DNA from: Acidovorax soli
Lineage (GTDB): Bacteria > Pseudomonadota > Gammaproteobacteria > Burkholderiales > Burkholderiaceae_C
Length of the DNA: 64,000 bases
Assembly (NCBI RefSeq): GCF_900107605.1
Contig: NZ_FNQJ01000015.1
Coordinates: 20,399-84,398 of the forward strand
Direction: 5' to 3'
The notes beneath the pieces are model-generated. The model was not told where the DNA came from, did no database searches, and saw nothing but the letters and a program-made list of their open reading frames with translations. This document shows, one piece after another, positions 8,341 to 16,242 of the stretch (positions within the stretch are counted from its first letter, which is position 1; every line of letters begins with the position of its first letter). Both the position numbers and the translations under genes were made by a program.

Positions 8341-10806
8341 ATGGACAAGAAAAACCTCTCCGAAAGCGACATCTGCGACAAGTTCATCCGCCCGGCCATG
8401 GAGCGCGCCGGGTGGAACGGTCTGGACCAGATCTTTCGGGAGTACCCGTTGCGGGCAGGGCGCGTGGTGGTGCGCGGCAGCAAGGCCTACCGCGACAAAA
8501 GCTCGGTGCTGCGCGCCGACTACGCCCTGTTCTACAAGGCCAACATTCCCCTGGCGGTGGTCGAGGCCAAAGACAACCAGCACGCCGTCGGCGCGGGCAT
8601 AAGCCAGGCGCTGAACTACGCCCAGCTGCTGGATGTGCCGTTCAGCTTTGCCAGCAATGGCGACGGCTTCGTGTTCCGCGATGCGACCCTGGCCACCGGC
8701 GTGCTGGAGAAGAATCTCACCCTCGAAGAATTCCCCTCGCCACAAGAGCTGTGGAACCGCTACTGCGCCTGGAAGGGCTGGTCCGCCGAAGAAAGCCGCG
8801 TGGCTGGTTTTGACTATGCCCCCCACAAGACCCCGCGCTACTACCAGCTCAACGCCGTCAACCGCGCGGTCGAGGCCATCGCTGCCGGGCAAAACCGCGT
8901 GCTGCTGGTCATGGCCACCGGCACCGGCAAAACCTACACCGCGTTCCAGATCATCTGGCGTCTGTGGAAGAGCGGCGCCAAAAAGCGCATCCTGTTCCTG
9001 GCCGACCGCAACATCCTCATCGACCAGACCATGGTCAACGACTTTCGCCCCTTCAAGGGCGCCATGGCCAAGCTCAGCCCTAACGCCAAGGGCGTGGAGC
9101 GGGTCGATGCGCAGGGCGTGGTGTCGGTCGAAGACGTGGCCCTGGCCGTCCACAAAACCACCAAGCTGGTGGACAAGAGCTACGAGATTTACCTGTCGCT
9201 CTACCAGGCCGTCACCGGCACCGAGGAAGAGCGCAACATCTACAAGCAGTTCAGCCCCGACTTCTTCGACCTCATCGTGGTGGACGAATGCCACCGGGGC
9301 AGCGCGGCCGAAGACTCCGCGTGGCGCGACATCCTCACCTACTTCGGCAGCGCCACGCAGATCGGCCTCACCGCCACGCCCAAGGAAACCAAGGACGTTT
9401 CCAGCACCGACTATTTCGGTGAGCCCGTCTATACCTACAGCCTCAAGCAAGGCATCGAAGACGGCTACCTGGCCCCGTACAAGGTCATCCGCGTCGATTT
9501 GGATAAGGACACCTTCGGCTGGCGCCCCACGGCAGGCATGGCCGACAAGCACGGCCACGCCATCGAAGACCGCATCTACACCGGCGCCGACATGAACCGC
9601 AAGCTGGTGCTGGAGCAGCGCGACGTGGCCGTGGCCGCCAAGATCACCGAATACCTCAAGGCCACCGACCGCTACGCCAGGACCATCGTCTTTTGCGAAG
9701 ACATCGACCACGCCGCGCGCATGCGCCAGGCGCTCGCCAACGCCAACGCCGACCTGTGCGCCACCCAGCCCAAATACGTGGTGCAGATCACCGGCGACAA
9801 CACCGAGGGCAAGCTGGAGCTCGACAACTTCATCGACCCCGAGAAAACCTACCCAGTGATTGCCACCACCTCCAAGCTCATGAGCACCGGGGTCGATGCC
9901 CAGACCTGCAAGCTCATCGTGCTGGACCAGGGCATCCAATCCATGACGCTGTTCAAGCAGATCATCGGCCGGGGCACCCGCCTGCGCGAAGACCTGGGCA
10001 AGACCTGGTTCACCATCCTCGACTTCAAGCGCGCCACCGAACTGTTTGCCGATAAAGACTTTGACGGCGAGCCCGTGCAAATCTACGAACCCGGCAGCGG
10101 CGAGCCCGTGGCGCCGCCCGAGCCACCCTTGGGCTCAGACCTATCCCACCCCGTTCCGCCTGAGCTTGCCGAAGGCCAGCCCCTGGGGCCCTTTGCCGGC
10201 AACGGCGCCGCCGACGGCCCCAAAAAATACATCCTCGGCAACAACGTCACCGTGGCCGTGGCCCGTGAGCGCGTGCAGTACCTCAACGCCCAGGGCCAGC
10301 TCATCACCGAAAGCCTGCGCGACTACACCCGCATCAACCTGCGCAAGCAATACGAATCGCTCGACCAGTTCCTGCAGGCCTGGCAGCAGGCCGACCGCAA
10401 GGCCGCACTGCTGCAAGAGCTCGAAGGGCAGGGCGTGCTGCTGGAAGCCCTGGCCGACGAGGTGGCACACACAGGCATGGTGGACCTCGACCCGTTCGAC
10501 CTGCTGCTGCATGTCGCCTACGACCAGCCCCCGCTCACCCGCAGCGAGCGCGCCCGCCGCGTGCAAAAGCGCAACGTCTTCACCCAATACGGCCCCGTGG
10601 CCCGCAAGGTGCTGGAGGCCCTGCTCGACAAATATGCCGATGAAGGCATCGCCACCATCGAGAGCAACGAAGTCTTCAAGCTCCAGCCCTTCACCGACCT
10701 GGGCAGCCCCGTGGAGCTGGTGCGCAGCTTTGGCGGCCGTCCCCAATACCTGAGCGCTCTGCAAACCCTGGAGCGCGAGCTGTACGCTACGCACCCGGCC
10801 GCCTGA
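8341..10806 (+). CDS. hsdR: Type I restriction enzyme, R (helicase/nuclease) subunit
   Basis: 821 residues from the ATG at 8341 (MDKKNLSESDICDKF); an in-frame ATG at 8314 would add nine residues of poor composition. Residues 1-130 form the HsdR N-terminal nuclease domain, with DYALFYKANIPLAVVEAKDN holding the D-x(n)-E-x-K motif (AVVEAKD). The SF2 motor has Walker A MATGTGKTYTAF near residue 191, the DECH box (VVDECHRGS) near 315, TATP near 345, and motif VI QIIGRGTRLRED near 540. The length and the C-terminal part resemble the EcoEI class rather than the longer EcoKI R subunit. It translocates and cuts DNA that lacks methylation at the HsdS target. The hsdM gene follows after 87 bp that hold a palindromic repeat. 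Confidence 0.93.
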   Translation: MDKKNLSESDICDKFIRPAMERAGWNGLDQIFREYPLRAGRVVVRGSKAYRDKSSVLRADYALFYKANIPLAVVEAKDNQHAVGAGISQALNYAQLLDVPFSFASNGDGFVFRDATLATGVLEKNLTLEEFPSPQELWNRYCAWKGWSAEESRVAGFDYAPHKTPRYYQLNAVNRAVEAIAAGQNRVLLVMATGTGKTYTAFQIIWRLWKSGAKKRILFLADRNILIDQTMVNDFRPFKGAMAKLSPNAKGVERVDAQGVVSVEDVALAVHKTTKLVDKSYEIYLSLYQAVTGTEEERNIYKQFSPDFFDLIVVDECHRGSAAEDSAWRDILTYFGSATQIGLTATPKETKDVSSTDYFGEPVYTYSLKQGIEDGYLAPYKVIRVDLDKDTFGWRPTAGMADKHGHAIEDRIYTGADMNRKLVLEQRDVAVAAKITEYLKATDRYARTIVFCEDIDHAARMRQALANANADLCATQPKYVVQITGDNTEGKLELDNFIDPEKTYPVIATTSKLMSTGVDAQTCKLIVLDQGIQSMTLFKQIIGRGTRLREDLGKTWFTILDFKRATELFADKDFDGEPVQIYEPGSGEPVAPPEPPLGSDLSHPVPPELAEGQPLGPFAGNGAADGPKKYILGNNVTVAVARERVQYLNAQGQLITESLRDYTRINLRKQYESLDQFLQAWQQADRKAALLQELEGQGVLLEALADEVAHTGMVDLDPFDLLLHVAYDQPPLTRSERARRVQKRNVFTQYGPVARKVLEALLDKYADEGIATIESNEVFKLQPFTDLGSPVELVRSFGGRPQYLSALQTLERELYATHPAA

Positions 10807-10826
10807 CTGTGGCTGCCAAAAACTTC

Positions 10827-10876
10827 TTTTTTGATAGCTGTTAGCGCTTGATTTGTAAGCGCTAGAGCCATTTTTG
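10827..10876. repeat. Interspersed palindromic repeat, copy C
   Basis: GATAGCTGT followed by TAGCGCTT, seven bases and AAGCGCTA, an 8-bp perfect inverted repeat, lies between hsdR and hsdM. It is the best-preserved copy in the window. Confidence 0.65.
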
Positions 10877-10893
10877 TTCAAATTCTGCACCCC

Positions 10894-12378
10894 ATGTCCA
10901 ACCTCACCCCCGTCATCAAATCCATCCAGGACATCATGCGCCAGGACTCCGGCGTCGATGGTGACGCCCAGCGCATCAGCCAGCTCACCTGGCTGCTGTT
11001 CCTCAAGGTGTTTGATGCGCTCGAAGAAGAGCTGGAGCTGACGCGCGACCACTACCAAAGCCCCATCCCCGAGGCCATGCGCTGGCGCCACTGGGCGGCG
11101 GACCCCGAGGGCATCACCGGCGAGGTGCTGCTCGACTTTGTGGACAACCAGCTCTTCGCCACCCTCAAGAGCCTCAGCGCCGACCCTGTGCGCAACCCGC
11201 GCGGCTACGTGGTGCGCGGCGTGTTTGAAGACGCCTACAACTACATGAAAAGCGGCCACCTGCTGCGCCAGGTGGTCAACAAGCTCAACGGCATCGACTT
11301 CAACCGCCAGGCCGAGCGCCACCAGTTCAACGACCTGTACGAAAAAATCCTCAAGGATCTGCAGAGCGCAGGCAACGCGGGCGAGTTCTACACCCCCCGC
11401 GCCGTCACCCAGTTCATGGTGGACATGCTCAACCCGCAGCTGGGCGAGGTGGTGCTCGACCCCGCCACCGGTACCGGCGGCTTCCTCGTCTGCGCCATCG
11501 AGCACCTGCGCAAGCAGGTCCACAACGCAGGCCAGGAGGCCGTGCTGCAAAACAGCATTCGTGGCGTCGAGAAAAAGCAGATGCCCCACATGCTCTGCGT
11601 GACCAACCTGCTGCTGCATGGCATCGAGGTGCCCAGCAACATCCGCCACGACAACACCCTGGCACGCCCCCTGCGCGATTACACCGCCGCCGACCGCGTG
11701 GACGTGGTGCTCACCAACCCGCCCTTTGGCGGCGTGGAAGAGCCCGGCATCGAGCAAGGCTACCCCGCCGACGTGCGCACCAAGGAAACGGCCGACCTGT
11801 TCCTCGTGCTCATCAAGCACATCCTCAAGACCAACGGCCGCGCCGCCCTGGTGCTGCCCGACGGCACCCTGTTTGGCGAAGGCGTCAAAAGCCGCATCAA
11901 AGAGCAACTGCTGGCCGAGTGCAACCTGCACACCATCGTGCGCCTGCCCAACGGCGTGTTCGCGCCCTACACCGGCATCAAGACCAACCTGCTGTTCTTC
12001 ACCAAGGGCCAGCCCACGCAGCATGTCTGGTACTACGAGCACCCCTATCCGCCGGGCGTCAAAAACTACAACAAGACCAAGCCCATCCGCATCGAAGAGT
12101 TCGACGCCGAGAAAGCCTGGTGGGGCAGCGAGGCCGACGGCTTTGCCGCCCGCGTGGAAAACGAACGCGCCTGGAAGGTCAGCATCGACACCATCCGCGC
12201 CGCCAACTGGAACCTCGACCAGAAGAACCCGCATGTGGGCGAGCAGCAGAGCCACGACCCCGAGGTGCTGCTGGCCGACTACGCCCGCCTGCAGGCCGAG
12301 GCCCAGGCCCTGCGCGACGAGCTCAAGGGCATCCTCGCCCAGTCTTTGACCAAAACGGCCGATGGTGCTGCCGACTAA
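10894..12378 (+). CDS. hsdM: Type I DNA methyltransferase, M subunit
   Basis: 494 residues. The N-terminal helical HsdM domain runs MSNLTPVIKSIQDIMRQDSG to about residue 140. The adenine methyltransferase domain has motif I DPATGTGGFLVCAIEH (residues about 189-204) and the catalytic motif IV NPPFGG (about 275-280), and GEFYTPRAVTQFMVDM just before motif I is characteristic of HsdM. It methylates adenine in the HsdS target, two copies pairing with one HsdS. The coding region ends inside an inverted half copy of the palindromic repeat (TAAGCGCTAATAGCTAT), which supplies the stop codon. hsdS does not follow directly; two other genes lie in between. Confidence 0.95.
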   Translation: MSNLTPVIKSIQDIMRQDSGVDGDAQRISQLTWLLFLKVFDALEEELELTRDHYQSPIPEAMRWRHWAADPEGITGEVLLDFVDNQLFATLKSLSADPVRNPRGYVVRGVFEDAYNYMKSGHLLRQVVNKLNGIDFNRQAERHQFNDLYEKILKDLQSAGNAGEFYTPRAVTQFMVDMLNPQLGEVVLDPATGTGGFLVCAIEHLRKQVHNAGQEAVLQNSIRGVEKKQMPHMLCVTNLLLHGIEVPSNIRHDNTLARPLRDYTAADRVDVVLTNPPFGGVEEPGIEQGYPADVRTKETADLFLVLIKHILKTNGRAALVLPDGTLFGEGVKSRIKEQLLAECNLHTIVRLPNGVFAPYTGIKTNLLFFTKGQPTQHVWYYEHPYPPGVKNYNKTKPIRIEEFDAEKAWWGSEADGFAARVENERAWKVSIDTIRAANWNLDQKNPHVGEQQSHDPEVLLADYARLQAEAQALRDELKGILAQSLTKTADGAAD

Positions 12379-12402
12379 GCGCTAATAGCTATAAAAAATA
12401 GA
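12375..12402. repeat. Interspersed palindromic repeat, half copy D (inverted)
   Basis: TAAGCGCTAATAGCTAT and the A-rich tail are the reverse complement of the left half of copy C. The repeat overlaps the hsdM stop codon. Confidence 0.5.
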
Positions 12403-12461
12403 GCAATTTTCACGGCACCTCAGGCCACGGTTGGCAACGTGGAGCACTGGACATTCATCTG

Positions 12462-12494
12462 TTGAAGTGCACAATACGTTTTCCAATAGAAAAC
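12462..12494 (+). promoter_or_regulatory. Promoter with overlapping inverted repeat before the nucleotidyltransferase gene
   Basis: TTGAAG at 12462-12467 and AATAGA at 12485-12490 are spaced by 17 bp, a fair sigma-70 promoter. GTTTTC at 12478 and GAAAAC at 12489, with five bases between, form a perfect inverted repeat covering the -10 box. The product of the next gene has an N-terminal winged helix, so autoregulation here is plausible. Confidence 0.45.
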
Positions 12495-12507
12495 AATCGT
12501 TTCTTCT

Positions 12508-13095
12508 TTGAAAACACATTCCACACTTGCAGAACTGCTGTTCCCCAACCAGTACCGGCGCAAGGTGCTGGCGCTGCTCTTGATGCAGCCCGAACAGAAA
12601 AGGCACCTGCGCGAGCTGGCCCGCCAGACGCAGGCCGCCCCCGGCACCCTGAAAAAAGAGCTGGACGCGCTGTGCCATGTCGGCCTGCTCACCAGCGAGC
12701 GCGTGGGCAACCAGGTGCAGTTTCAGGCCAACCAGGGCCACCCCGTGTTTGCCGAGCTGCAGGCCCTCATCCGCAAAACCACCGGCCTGGCCGATGTGCT
12801 GCGCCAGGCCCTGCAGCCGCTGGGCGAGCAGGTAGAGCTGGCCTTTGTGTTCGGCTCCATGGCCAGCGGCAGCGCCCACGCGGGCAGCGATGTCGATTTG
12901 CTGGTGGTGGGCCGCGCCAGCTTTGCCCAGGTGGTCGAGGCCACCTACGCCGCCCAGGCCCCGCTGGGGCGCGAGATCAACCCCAAGGTCATGACCGCTG
13001 CCGAATGGGCCCGCCAACGCGCCGAAGGCCAGCCCTTTGTGCAAGAGCTGCTGGCCAAGCCGAAAGTGATGCTGATCGGAACCCTCGATGCCTGA
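12508..13095 (+). CDS. MNT-type nucleotidyltransferase with N-terminal winged-helix domain (putative antitoxin)
   Basis: 195 residues from a TTG at 12508; an in-frame stop at 12487 and no ATG nearby force this start. Residues 1-75 look like a winged helix (KRHLRELARQTQAAPGTLKK, then ELDALCHVGLLTSERVGNQV). Residues 105-150 carry the minimal nucleotidyltransferase signature FGSMASGS and SDVDLLVVG, the G-S...D-x-D metal site. The C-terminal part has the NPKVMTAAEW segment common in these proteins. In HEPN/MNT pairs the nucleotidyltransferase is the antitoxin and may AMPylate or bind the HEPN partner. The next gene overlaps it by 8 bp and encodes such a partner. The pair lies inside a type I restriction operon, between hsdM and hsdS. 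Function is inferred from fold and pairing. Confidence 0.8.
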   Translation: MKTHSTLAELLFPNQYRRKVLALLLMQPEQKRHLRELARQTQAAPGTLKKELDALCHVGLLTSERVGNQVQFQANQGHPVFAELQALIRKTTGLADVLRQALQPLGEQVELAFVFGSMASGSAHAGSDVDLLVVGRASFAQVVEATYAAQAPLGREINPKVMTAAEWARQRAEGQPFVQELLAKPKVMLIGTLDA

Positions 13096-13546
13096 AGAAG
13101 AACTGAACAACCTGGCGCGCATCGGCATGCTCGACAAAGTGCCGTTTTCCGCCGCCCTGCTGCACAAAATGCTGGCCACCGCCCGCACCCGCCTGCAAGA
13201 CGCGCAGCGCGTGGGCAACAGCCCCGAGACGCGCTTCGACTGCGCCTACACCGCCATCCGCGCCGTGGCCGATGCCGCCTTGCACGCCCAGGGCTGGCGC
13301 ACCTCCACCAGCAAGCCCGGCCACCACCAGACCACCCTGCAGTGCCTCACGCACACCCTGGGCGTCAGCCCCGCCACCGTGCGCGTGCTCGACGCCCTGC
13401 GCAAGCAGCGCAACCTGAGCGACTACGACGGCGAACTGGTCACCGAACAGGCCCTGCACGAGTGCCTGCAACAGGCCCAAACCCTGTTGCAACGGGCGGA
13501 GCAACAGCTGGCCCCATTGATGAACAAAACCGCCTCTGGCGCTTGA
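13088..13546 (+). CDS. HEPN-like partner protein (putative toxin)
   Basis: 152 residues, entirely helical by appearance (FSAALLHKMLATARTRLQDA, then FDCAYTAIRAVADAALHAQG). HEPN proteins have such helices and a conserved R-x4-6-H or related motif in helix 4. Here the corresponding place (residues about 104-115) reads LRKQRNLSDYDGE, so the Arg is kept but Asp-Tyr stands where His is usual. The ATG overlaps the end of the nucleotidyltransferase gene by 8 bp, and the stop is 11 bp before hsdS, so all three are translationally linked. Alternatives are an RNase inactive in the classical sense or a structural adaptor. HEPN assignment is from pattern and context, not from alignment. Confidence 0.65.
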   Translation: MPEEELNNLARIGMLDKVPFSAALLHKMLATARTRLQDAQRVGNSPETRFDCAYTAIRAVADAALHAQGWRTSTSKPGHHQTTLQCLTHTLGVSPATVRVLDALRKQRNLSDYDGELVTEQALHECLQQAQTLLQRAEQQLAPLMNKTASGA

Positions 13547-13557
13547 GGAGCAGGCGC

Positions 13558-15216
13558 ATGCTGCTATCCAATTTGGACCTGCTGGCCACCGCACCCGGTG
13601 GCGTCGCCCGCCTGCGCGAGCTGATTCTGACCCTGGCCGTGCAAGGCAAGCTGGTGCCGCAAGACCCGGCGGATGAGCCTGCGAGCGTGCTGCTGCAGAA
13701 GATTCGGGCGGAGAAGGACCGGTTGATTGCCGAGGGCAAGATCAAGCGGGACAAGCCGCTGGCGGAGATTGGGGAGGAGGAAAAGCCGTTTGAGTTGCCG
13801 GTGGGGTGGTCGTTTTGCCGACTTGGTGATTTGCTGCTTTCCATTCGAAGCGGCGGCACACCAAGCAAACAAAACCCCGCCTACTGGGACGGAGATATCC
13901 CATGGGCGAGCGTTAAAGACTTGGGATTCGGTGAGACGCTTACGGATACCCAAGACCGGATAACCGGTGAAGGCCTTCAAGCCGGTTCGCAACTGGCAAC
14001 GGCTGGTTCGATTTTGATTTGTACGCGCATGGGGCTTGGGAAAATTGGCGAGGCACTGATTGACGTTGCTATCAACCAAGATTTGAAAGCTGTGCAGCTT
14101 GGAGCCGGCGTTCACAAGCAGTACTTCATCAACTATTTCAAAACGCTATCGGTGGTTGGTTCTGGAATGACCGTCGCTGGAATCAAGCAGGATGAGTTGC
14201 TCGGCTTCGTCGTGCCACTTCCGTCTGAAGCCGAACAATCCCGCATCGTCGCCCGCGTCGAAGAACTCATGCGCCTGTGCGATGCGCTGCAGGCCAAGGC
14301 CCAGCTGGAGGCCACGCAACACGCCCAGCTGGTCAGCACCCTGCTGGGCACGCTCACCGCCAGCACCACGCCCGAGGAGCTGGCCGCCAACTGGCAGCGC
14401 GTGGCCCAGCACTTCGACCTGCTGCTGGACCGCCCCGAAGCCATCGACGCTCTGGATCAAACCCTGCTGCAACTGGCCGTGCGCGGCCTGCTCGTGCCCC
14501 AAGACCCCACCGATGAACCCGCCAGCGTTCTGCTGCAAAAGATCCGCGCCGAAAAAGACCGCCTCATCGCCGCAGGCCAGATCAAACGCGACAAGCCCCT
14601 GCCGCCCATCACCGACGAGGAAAAACCGTTTGAGTTGCCGGTGGGGTGGGAGTGGGTGAGGCTGCAACAGGCGTATGACGTACGCGACGGAACGCACGAT
14701 ACCCCCAAATATCAGTCCACGGGATTTCCGCTTGTAACAAGCAAGAATCTCTATGGGGGGGTGCTTGATTTATCAGACGTAAAGCTGATTTCGCCTGCTG
14801 ATCACGAACAGATATCTGCTCGTTCCAGAGTTGATCGCGACGATATTCTCTTTGCAATGATTGGCAGCATTGGAAATCCCGTCATTGTTGATATAGATAC
14901 AGAGTTCAGCGTAAAAAACGTCGCGCTATTCAAGTATTACGCGGCCGCCTTGTCCTGCCCCAAGTACCTTTTGCTTGTGTTGCAGGCTGAAGCGGCGGGG
15001 ATGAAAGAACGTGCTGCTGGTGGCGTGCAATCTTTCATTTCGTTGGGGCAACTTCGCTCATCCGTGGTTGCTCTTCCTCCTCTCTCCGAACAGTCCCGCA
15101 TCGTCAACCGTGTCACTGCCCTGCGCCGCCTGTGCTCCGACCTGCGCCAGCGCCTGGCCGAACGCCAGTCCGTGCAGGCCCGTCTGGCCGAGGCGCTGGT
15201 GGCTTCTGTGGCGTGA
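13558..15216 (+). CDS. hsdS: Type I restriction specificity subunit
   Basis: 552 residues from the ATG at 13558, behind the ribosome site GAGGAGCAGG. It has two target-recognition domains (about residues 85-235 and 365-520), each preceded by a near-identical conserved stretch (LVPQDPADEPASVLLQKIRA and LVPQDPTDEPASVLLQKIRA, both running to EEKPFELPVGW). Each is followed by a PLP/PLS-x-x-EQSRIV helix segment that spaces the two half-sites. TRD1 contains SGGTPSKQNPAYWDGDIPWA, a common HsdS opening. The two TRDs are visibly less GC-rich than the flanks, a usual sign of TRD exchange. The last 47 codons are repeated, diverged, at 16798-16945. Confidence 0.93.
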   Translation: MLLSNLDLLATAPGGVARLRELILTLAVQGKLVPQDPADEPASVLLQKIRAEKDRLIAEGKIKRDKPLAEIGEEEKPFELPVGWSFCRLGDLLLSIRSGGTPSKQNPAYWDGDIPWASVKDLGFGETLTDTQDRITGEGLQAGSQLATAGSILICTRMGLGKIGEALIDVAINQDLKAVQLGAGVHKQYFINYFKTLSVVGSGMTVAGIKQDELLGFVVPLPSEAEQSRIVARVEELMRLCDALQAKAQLEATQHAQLVSTLLGTLTASTTPEELAANWQRVAQHFDLLLDRPEAIDALDQTLLQLAVRGLLVPQDPTDEPASVLLQKIRAEKDRLIAAGQIKRDKPLPPITDEEKPFELPVGWEWVRLQQAYDVRDGTHDTPKYQSTGFPLVTSKNLYGGVLDLSDVKLISPADHEQISARSRVDRDDILFAMIGSIGNPVIVDIDTEFSVKNVALFKYYAAALSCPKYLLLVLQAEAAGMKERAAGGVQSFISLGQLRSSVVALPPLSEQSRIVNRVTALRRLCSDLRQRLAERQSVQARLAEALVASVA

Positions 15217-15231
15217 CGATCCCATCCTCCA

Positions 15232-15252
15232 TATAAATTACCATAATGGTAA
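15232..15252 (+). promoter_or_regulatory. -10 box and 15-bp palindrome over the start of the toxin gene
   Basis: TTACCATAATGGTAA at 15238-15252 is a perfect palindrome (7-1-7) that contains the ATG of the next gene at 15246. A TATAAA element lies at 15234-15239 or so, 10 bp upstream, and there is no Shine-Dalgarno sequence. This suggests autoregulated, nearly leaderless transcription. MqsA-type antitoxins bind palindromes of this size. Confidence 0.5.
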
Positions 15253-15659
15253 AAATTTTCGTCCTTTCGGAGTACAGTCTGAATCCTCCCGAGGACGGGC
15301 AGGGGCGCGTCAAGATCGCGAACGGGCCGCTGTACGAGCTGCAGCTGGTGCAGACCTTGGCACGTGATGAGAGCCGAATCAACGCCTGGACGGAGAAGTG
15401 CCGCAAGGATGTGCGCAAGTGGTTTGACGATGACTTGGAGCGCGTGGGTGATTTGATCTCGGTGCTGAAGCCGGGGGATTACATCGACTCGGAATGGTGC
15501 GAAAACGGCAAGGGTGCCTGGGCGGCCTGTGACGCCTATAGCATCAGCTTGGTAGAGACCGCTCCGGCGACGGGGCGGCCTGTTCGGATGGAATATTTTT
15601 TGAAGTTTGCTGTGAGCAAGACCGGGGCCTTGGTCCTGATCGTGTCTTGCCACGCTTGA
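15246..15659 (+). CDS. MqsR-like toxin candidate of a toxin-antitoxin-chaperone module
   Basis: 137 residues, basic to neutral, no signal peptide. It is not a clear family match, but its layout resembles MqsR-type RNases of the RelE fold. After a helical centre comes ISVLKPGDYIDSEWCENGKG and a strand-rich end (YFLKFAVSKTGALVLIVSCH), comparable to the MqsR end where a Y-L-K strand precedes the final VLIVS strand. It is followed 13 bp downstream by an MqsA-like zinc-finger/HTH antitoxin and then a SecB-like protein, the order of MqsRAC-type modules. MqsR toxins cut mRNA at GCU. Activity here is an inference from order and fold pattern. The start codon lies within a perfect palindrome. Confidence 0.6.
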   Translation: MVKIFVLSEYSLNPPEDGQGRVKIANGPLYELQLVQTLARDESRINAWTEKCRKDVRKWFDDDLERVGDLISVLKPGDYIDSEWCENGKGAWAACDAYSISLVETAPATGRPVRMEYFLKFAVSKTGALVLIVSCHA

Positions 15660-15672
15660 AAGGAGTGCCTCG

Positions 15673-16242
15673 ATGAGCGCACAAGAACTGTGCCCCATTT
15701 GCGGTGAAGGCCATGTCTTCGCATCGGTGCAGATGGTGGAGAGTGAGTACAAGGGCCACAAGGCAAACCTGCCCTTGCATTACAAGCAGTGCGACACCTG
15801 CACGTCTGATTTTGCTGGGATGGCCGAAAGCAAGCTGAACAAGCGTGTCCTGATGGCATTTCGCAAGCAGGTGGATGGGTTGCTGACCGGTGAGGAGATC
15901 ACCGCGCTACGCAAACAGTACCAACTCACCCAGGCCCAGGCGGCCAGGCTGTTTGGCGGCGGCCCAGTGGCGTTCAGCAAGTACGAAAACGGCGATGTGG
16001 CCCAGTCAGAGGCGATGGACACCTTGCTGCGTCTTGTGCGCCGCAGCCCTGAAACTTTTTGGGCGCTGGTCGAAGAGAAGGGTATGCAGGGCGAGTTCAC
16101 GCAGCAGCGCAAGCCGGTGCACGTGGGCGCCAAGCTGGTCAGTCTGACGGCCGTTCGTGCAGAGTTGGAGCGGACCGAACCGCGCTACAGCCCTAGGCCA
16201 TTCCGCCGATTCACCCATGGTGAGGCGTCATGTCAGAACTAA
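15673..16242 (+). CDS. mqsA: MqsA-like antitoxin (zinc finger plus XRE helix-turn-helix)
   Basis: 189 residues. The N-terminal zinc finger has CPICG (residues 7-11) and CDTC (about 38-41), the YgiT/MqsA two-CxxC pattern. The HTH domain reads GEEITALRKQYQLTQAQAAR, LFGGGPVAFSKYENGDVAQS, EAMDTLLRLV, which matches MqsA closely (LFGGG..AFSKYE). The zinc finger would hold the toxin and the HTH bind the operator. Beyond residue about 140 there is an extra tail (QQRKPVHVGAKLVS and on) not present in short MqsA proteins. In toxin-antitoxin-chaperone systems such a tail makes the antitoxin dependent on the SecB-like chaperone. The ribosome site is GAAAGGAGTGCC. Good confidence for family, lower for mechanism. 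Confidence 0.82.
   Translation: MSAQELCPICGEGHVFASVQMVESEYKGHKANLPLHYKQCDTCTSDFAGMAESKLNKRVLMAFRKQVDGLLTGEEITALRKQYQLTQAQAARLFGGGPVAFSKYENGDVAQSEAMDTLLRLVRRSPETFWALVEEKGMQGEFTQQRKPVHVGAKLVSLTAVRAELERTEPRYSPRPFRRFTHGEASCQN

Noticed and set aside
8092..10080. 662-codon frame opposite hsdR
   Set aside because: Shadow frame; hsdR motifs are complete on the plus strand.
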